Below, piece after piece: positions 61,340 to 64,000 of a DNA stretch of 64,000 bases. The stretch lies in contig SCUS01000166.1 in the NCBI GenBank assembly GCA_004297725.1, forward strand, positions 62,001 through 126,000. The letters run 5' to 3'. The DNA comes from Myxococcaceae bacterium. Its GTDB lineage: Bacteria; Myxococcota_A; Polyangia; Polyangiales; Ga0077539. The notes below the pieces were generated by a model, which worked only from the letters and a program-made list of their open reading frames with translations, had not been told where the DNA came from and made no database searches. The position numbers and the translations under genes are program-made. Each line of letters begins with the position of its first letter. The stretch's first letter is position 1.

Positions 61340-63298
61340 GTGAGATTCCGAGGACTCTTCGCGACGCTGGGACTCCTGGGAACCCTCCTTGGCGGGGCAT
61401 CGTGCCTGGGGGAGATCGACGACTACGCCCAGCAGCCCCTGGCCACGCACGTCACCGACTGGCGCGACGAGGTGATCTACCAGCTCCTGGTCGACCGCTT
61501 CGCCGACGGCGACACCGGCAACGACGTGCGCGTCGACCGCACCGCGCTCGGCCGCTACCAGGGCGGCGACTGGCTCGGGGTCATCCAGCAGCTCGACTAC
61601 ATCCAGCGCCTCGGGGTGACCACCCTCTGGATCTCACCCGTCGTCCGCAACGTCGACACCGACGCGGGCTTCGACGGCTACCACGGGTACTGGGCCTCCG
61701 ACCTCACGCTGCCCAACCCCCACTTCGGCGACCTCGCGATGCTCCGCCGGCTGGTGCGCGAGTGCCACGCCCGTCAGATCAAGGTCATCGTCGACATCGT
61801 GACCAACCACATGGGTCAGATGTTCTTCTATGACATCAACAACAACGGCCGGCCCGACGAGTTTCTCGGGGGCAGCGGCGCCGTGTCGGGCTTCCAGAAC
61901 CCGGGCGGCGCGACGAGCCCCATCTCCCGAGTCACCGAGTACGACCCCGACTACAACCTCCGCGGCCCGGTGCAGGCCTTCACCTCCCTCGGCCCGGCTG
62001 GCGACGCGCCGGTCATCTTCCTCAACATGCCCGAGATCTTCCGGGTGCCGCCGCGCTCGGACATCCTCCCTTCGCAGGCGATCCTCGCCCGCCCGGAGGG
62101 CTACCACCGCCGCGGCCGCATCACGACCTACGACAACGTCAACAGCCAGCCCGGAGAGCAGACCCTCCTCGGTGACTTCCCGGGCGGCCTGAAGGACGTC
62201 AACACCGAAGACCCGCGGGTGCGCCTCGCGATGGTCGAGGCCTACTGGCGCTGGGTCGAGCTCACGGACATCGACGGCTTCCGCATCGACACGCTCAAGC
62301 ACGTCGAGCACGGGTTCTGGCAATACTTCGGGGCGCAGATCAGGCAGCGCGCGACGCGGGCGGGCAAGCAGCGCTTCTTCATGTTCGGCGAGGCCTTCGA
62401 CGGCGACGACCGGCTGGTGGGCTCGTACACCAACCCCAACGAGATGGACTCGGTGTTCTACTTCCCGCAGAAGTACCGGGTCTTCGACAACATCTTCCAG
62501 TGCGGCACGGGCAACACCCGGGACATCGAGACCCTCTACACCGAGCGGCTCCGCGACTTCTCGGCGATGCCCCAGCCCCAGGGCATCGGCGTCGCCCCCA
62601 CGCAGGCGCTGGTCAACTTCATGGACAACCATGACGTCTCGCGCTTCCTCTATGGAATGAACCCCACGGTGGTGGATGACATCCGCCGGGGCGACGGGCG
62701 CGACTGCTCCTCCGGCCTGGTCAATGGCAACAACCCCGCGGACGTGGAGCGCTTCCGCCCCCGGATGCTGGCGGCGCTCACCTACCTGCTCACCGAAGAC
62801 GGCATTCCCTGTCTCTATTACGGCACCGAGCAGGACTTCCGTGGTGGCAATGACCCCTCCAACCGGGAGCGGCTCTGGGACACCGGCTTTCCCACCAACG
62901 AGACCCGCCGTGACGGCTCCGTCAGCACCTTCGGGTGGACCCGTCGGCTGATCAACGCGCGTCGCACGTACCCGGCGCTGCGGCGCGGAAGCTTCTCGGT
63001 GCGCTGGACGACGGAGCACACGGGCGCCGAGCAGGACGCGGGGATGCTCGCCTTCGAGCGGGTGGACGGGGTGAATTTCGCGCTGGTGGTGATCCACGCG
63101 AAGGACGGCACGGCGGAGACGGCGACGACCCGGACGGGGGGCAGCGCGATGACCGTCAGCCAGCCCGAGGGCACCGAGCTGGTGAACATCCTGGGCACCG
63201 AGCCCCGGACGGCGACCGTCGGCAATGGCGGACAGGTGACGGTGTCATTGGGACCATGGCAGAGCGCGGTGTTCGTTCCTCGATCGCAGGTGCGCTGA
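61340..63298 (+). CDS. GH13 alpha-amylase-family lipoprotein
   Basis: 652 residues. The signal peptide ends in lipobox GGASC (Cys22). The (beta/alpha)8 barrel carries all conserved GH13 regions: DIVTNHMGQ (I), DGFRIDTLKH (II, nucleophile Asp317), FMFGEAFDG (III, acid/base Glu351) and NFMDNHDVSR (IV, Asp432). A C-terminal beta domain of about 90 residues follows. Secretion and lipidation suggest that it degrades external alpha-glucans at the cell surface. Start is GTG 61340; no other start fits the signal. Its 3' end overlaps the next lipoprotein gene by 43 bp in the same direction. Confidence 0.95.
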   Translation: MRFRGLFATLGLLGTLLGGASCLGEIDDYAQQPLATHVTDWRDEVIYQLLVDRFADGDTGNDVRVDRTALGRYQGGDWLGVIQQLDYIQRLGVTTLWISPVVRNVDTDAGFDGYHGYWASDLTLPNPHFGDLAMLRRLVRECHARQIKVIVDIVTNHMGQMFFYDINNNGRPDEFLGGSGAVSGFQNPGGATSPISRVTEYDPDYNLRGPVQAFTSLGPAGDAPVIFLNMPEIFRVPPRSDILPSQAILARPEGYHRRGRITTYDNVNSQPGEQTLLGDFPGGLKDVNTEDPRVRLAMVEAYWRWVELTDIDGFRIDTLKHVEHGFWQYFGAQIRQRATRAGKQRFFMFGEAFDGDDRLVGSYTNPNEMDSVFYFPQKYRVFDNIFQCGTGNTRDIETLYTERLRDFSAMPQPQGIGVAPTQALVNFMDNHDVSRFLYGMNPTVVDDIRRGDGRDCSSGLVNGNNPADVERFRPRMLAALTYLLTEDGIPCLYYGTEQDFRGGNDPSNRERLWDTGFPTNETRRDGSVSTFGWTRRLINARRTYPALRRGSFSVRWTTEHTGAEQDAGMLAFERVDGVNFALVVIHAKDGTAETATTRTGGSAMTVSQPEGTELVNILGTEPRTATVGNGGQVTVSLGPWQSAVFVPRSQVR

Positions 63299-64000
63299 GC
63301 CTGGCGGCGGTGGTGGGCTGCGGCGCCGCGCGGGTTCGCCCGCCGCCGCGCGTGGCCTGCACCGTCGGCACCCAGCAGGGCCTCCCCACGCCCCACCTCG
63401 CCTGGAACGGCCGGGGATGGAGCGCCCTGGTCCTCGACGGCCGCACCCTCTACCTCCGCGGGCTTCGCCCCGACGGCGCCGTGTCGGGTGATCCCATCGC
63501 CCTCTCCAACGACGTCGGCGGCCTCGACCGCGCGGCCATGGCGGTCGTCCACGGCACCCAGCGCGTCGCCTTCGCCACCCGCGAAGACGCGACGGTGCAG
63601 GTGGTGCGGGTGGCCGACGGCGCGGAGCCCACGGTGGCCTCGCTCGACGCGGCCCTCACCGGGAGGCTCTCCGTGGTGGCGCGGCCGGGGAGCGCCTCGG
63701 TCCCGGCTGCGGTGTTCCTGGAGACGCTCCGAGGCACCGAGCGGGTGTTGATCGACGAGGACGGCGACCTCGGCTCGACCGCGCGCTGCCCGGCGGGGGT
63801 GGTCCCGGACGCGGTGATGGCCTCGGGCGACGGCTTCGTGGCGCTGGTGTCCGGAGAGCGCCCGGGGCTCTCCGCGGTGTGGCTCGACGAGGACTGCCGC
63901 GAGCGCTCCCGCGCGGTGCTCTCGCAGGACGCGGGCGTGGTGCCCTGGCGCGAGCTCAGCGCCGGCCCGATGGGCCCCTGGGTGACCTTCACCGACGGCA
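63256..64000 (+). CDS. Lipoprotein, beta-propeller-like (3' truncated by window edge)
   Basis: The frame from ATG 63256 stays open to the window end (248 codons). The product begins MAERGVRSSIAGALSLAAVVGC, giving a signal peptide and lipobox AVVGC. Repeated beta segments follow (HLAWNGRGWSALVLDGRTLY, RVAFATREDATVQVVRVADG, VFLETLRGTERVLIDEDGDL), like the blades of a beta-propeller. The start overlaps the amylase gene by 43 bp, so the two may be translationally linked. The family is unresolved. The missing 3' end prevents a length comparison. Confidence 0.72.
   Translation, partial: MAERGVRSSIAGALSLAAVVGCGAARVRPPPRVACTVGTQQGLPTPHLAWNGRGWSALVLDGRTLYLRGLRPDGAVSGDPIALSNDVGGLDRAAMAVVHGTQRVAFATREDATVQVVRVADGAEPTVASLDAALTGRLSVVARPGSASVPAAVFLETLRGTERVLIDEDGDLGSTARCPAGVVPDAVMASGDGFVALVSGERPGLSAVWLDEDCRERSRAVLSQDAGVVPWRELSAGPMGPWVTFTDG

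Overview
The window looks like a chromosomal segment of a very GC-rich, predatory-lifestyle type Gram-negative bacterium, most likely a myxobacterium (Myxococcota/Polyangia). This placement is inferred, not computed. It rests on strong third-position G/C bias, many Ser/Thr kinases and pseudokinases, abundant sigma54-type activators, FHA and zinc-ribbon signalling proteins, numerous lipoproteins with Cys-rich repeats, and a crtD-crtC carotenoid pair. No tRNA, rRNA, insertion sequence, integrase or CRISPR array was recognised. Gene density is high. Almost every intergenic gap is below 270 bp and only one exceeds 300 bp (27355-27671).

Layout. 1-689: 3' part of an MgtC/DUF4010 membrane protein. 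696-4988: an RNA-repair module, rtcB and rtcA on the minus strand and divergent rtcR. It has a textbook sigma54 promoter, a putative RtcR operator and a long inverted repeat between rtcB and rtcA. 5012-8293: a PAS histidine kinase, a receiver-histidine kinase hybrid and a lone receiver, with a second large three-block inverted repeat. 8379-12551: a small conserved protein, then crtD, crtC and a GT21-like glycosyltransferase (carotenoid modification); crtC overlaps crtD and has no ordinary start codon. 12688-15062: an alpha/beta-hydrolase-fold protein lacking obvious catalytic residues, coupled by an ATGA overlap to an NtrC-type response regulator with a GAFTDA variant loop. 15126-24220: small proteins, outer-membrane barrels, lipoproteins and a TIGR01777 epimerase. 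24319-31822: M18 aminopeptidase, Ser/Thr kinase facing an FHA/zinc-ribbon protein, and a DUF3516 Ski2-like helicase coupled to an amidase.

31891-44232: Cys-rich repeat lipoprotein, nicotinate phosphoribosyltransferase, SirB1-like protein, HU-like protein, lipoproteins including a secreted alpha/beta hydrolase, and a DUF58/TgpA-like transglutaminase pair. 44345-49423: a membrane-anchored pseudokinase fused to an FGE/SUMF-type domain, then a caspase-like lipoprotein with two PPC-like domains and an EF-hand loop, then a GT2 glycosyltransferase. 49440-51946: an ABC ATPase without permeases, coupled to a secreted PpiC-type isomerase.

52025-61297 is the most unusual block. It holds a zinc-ribbon pseudokinase, a TTG-started zinc-ribbon polytopic membrane protein with repeated Arg-Ser/Thr-Thr motifs, an Hsp70-like ATPase, and a divergent 1601-residue protein with a long coiled coil, a DnaJ-like cysteine cluster and a C-terminal membrane anchor. 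This is the best candidate here for an undescribed chaperone-signalling system. 61340-64000: a lipoprotein GH13 alpha-amylase and an overlapping lipoprotein cut by the window edge.
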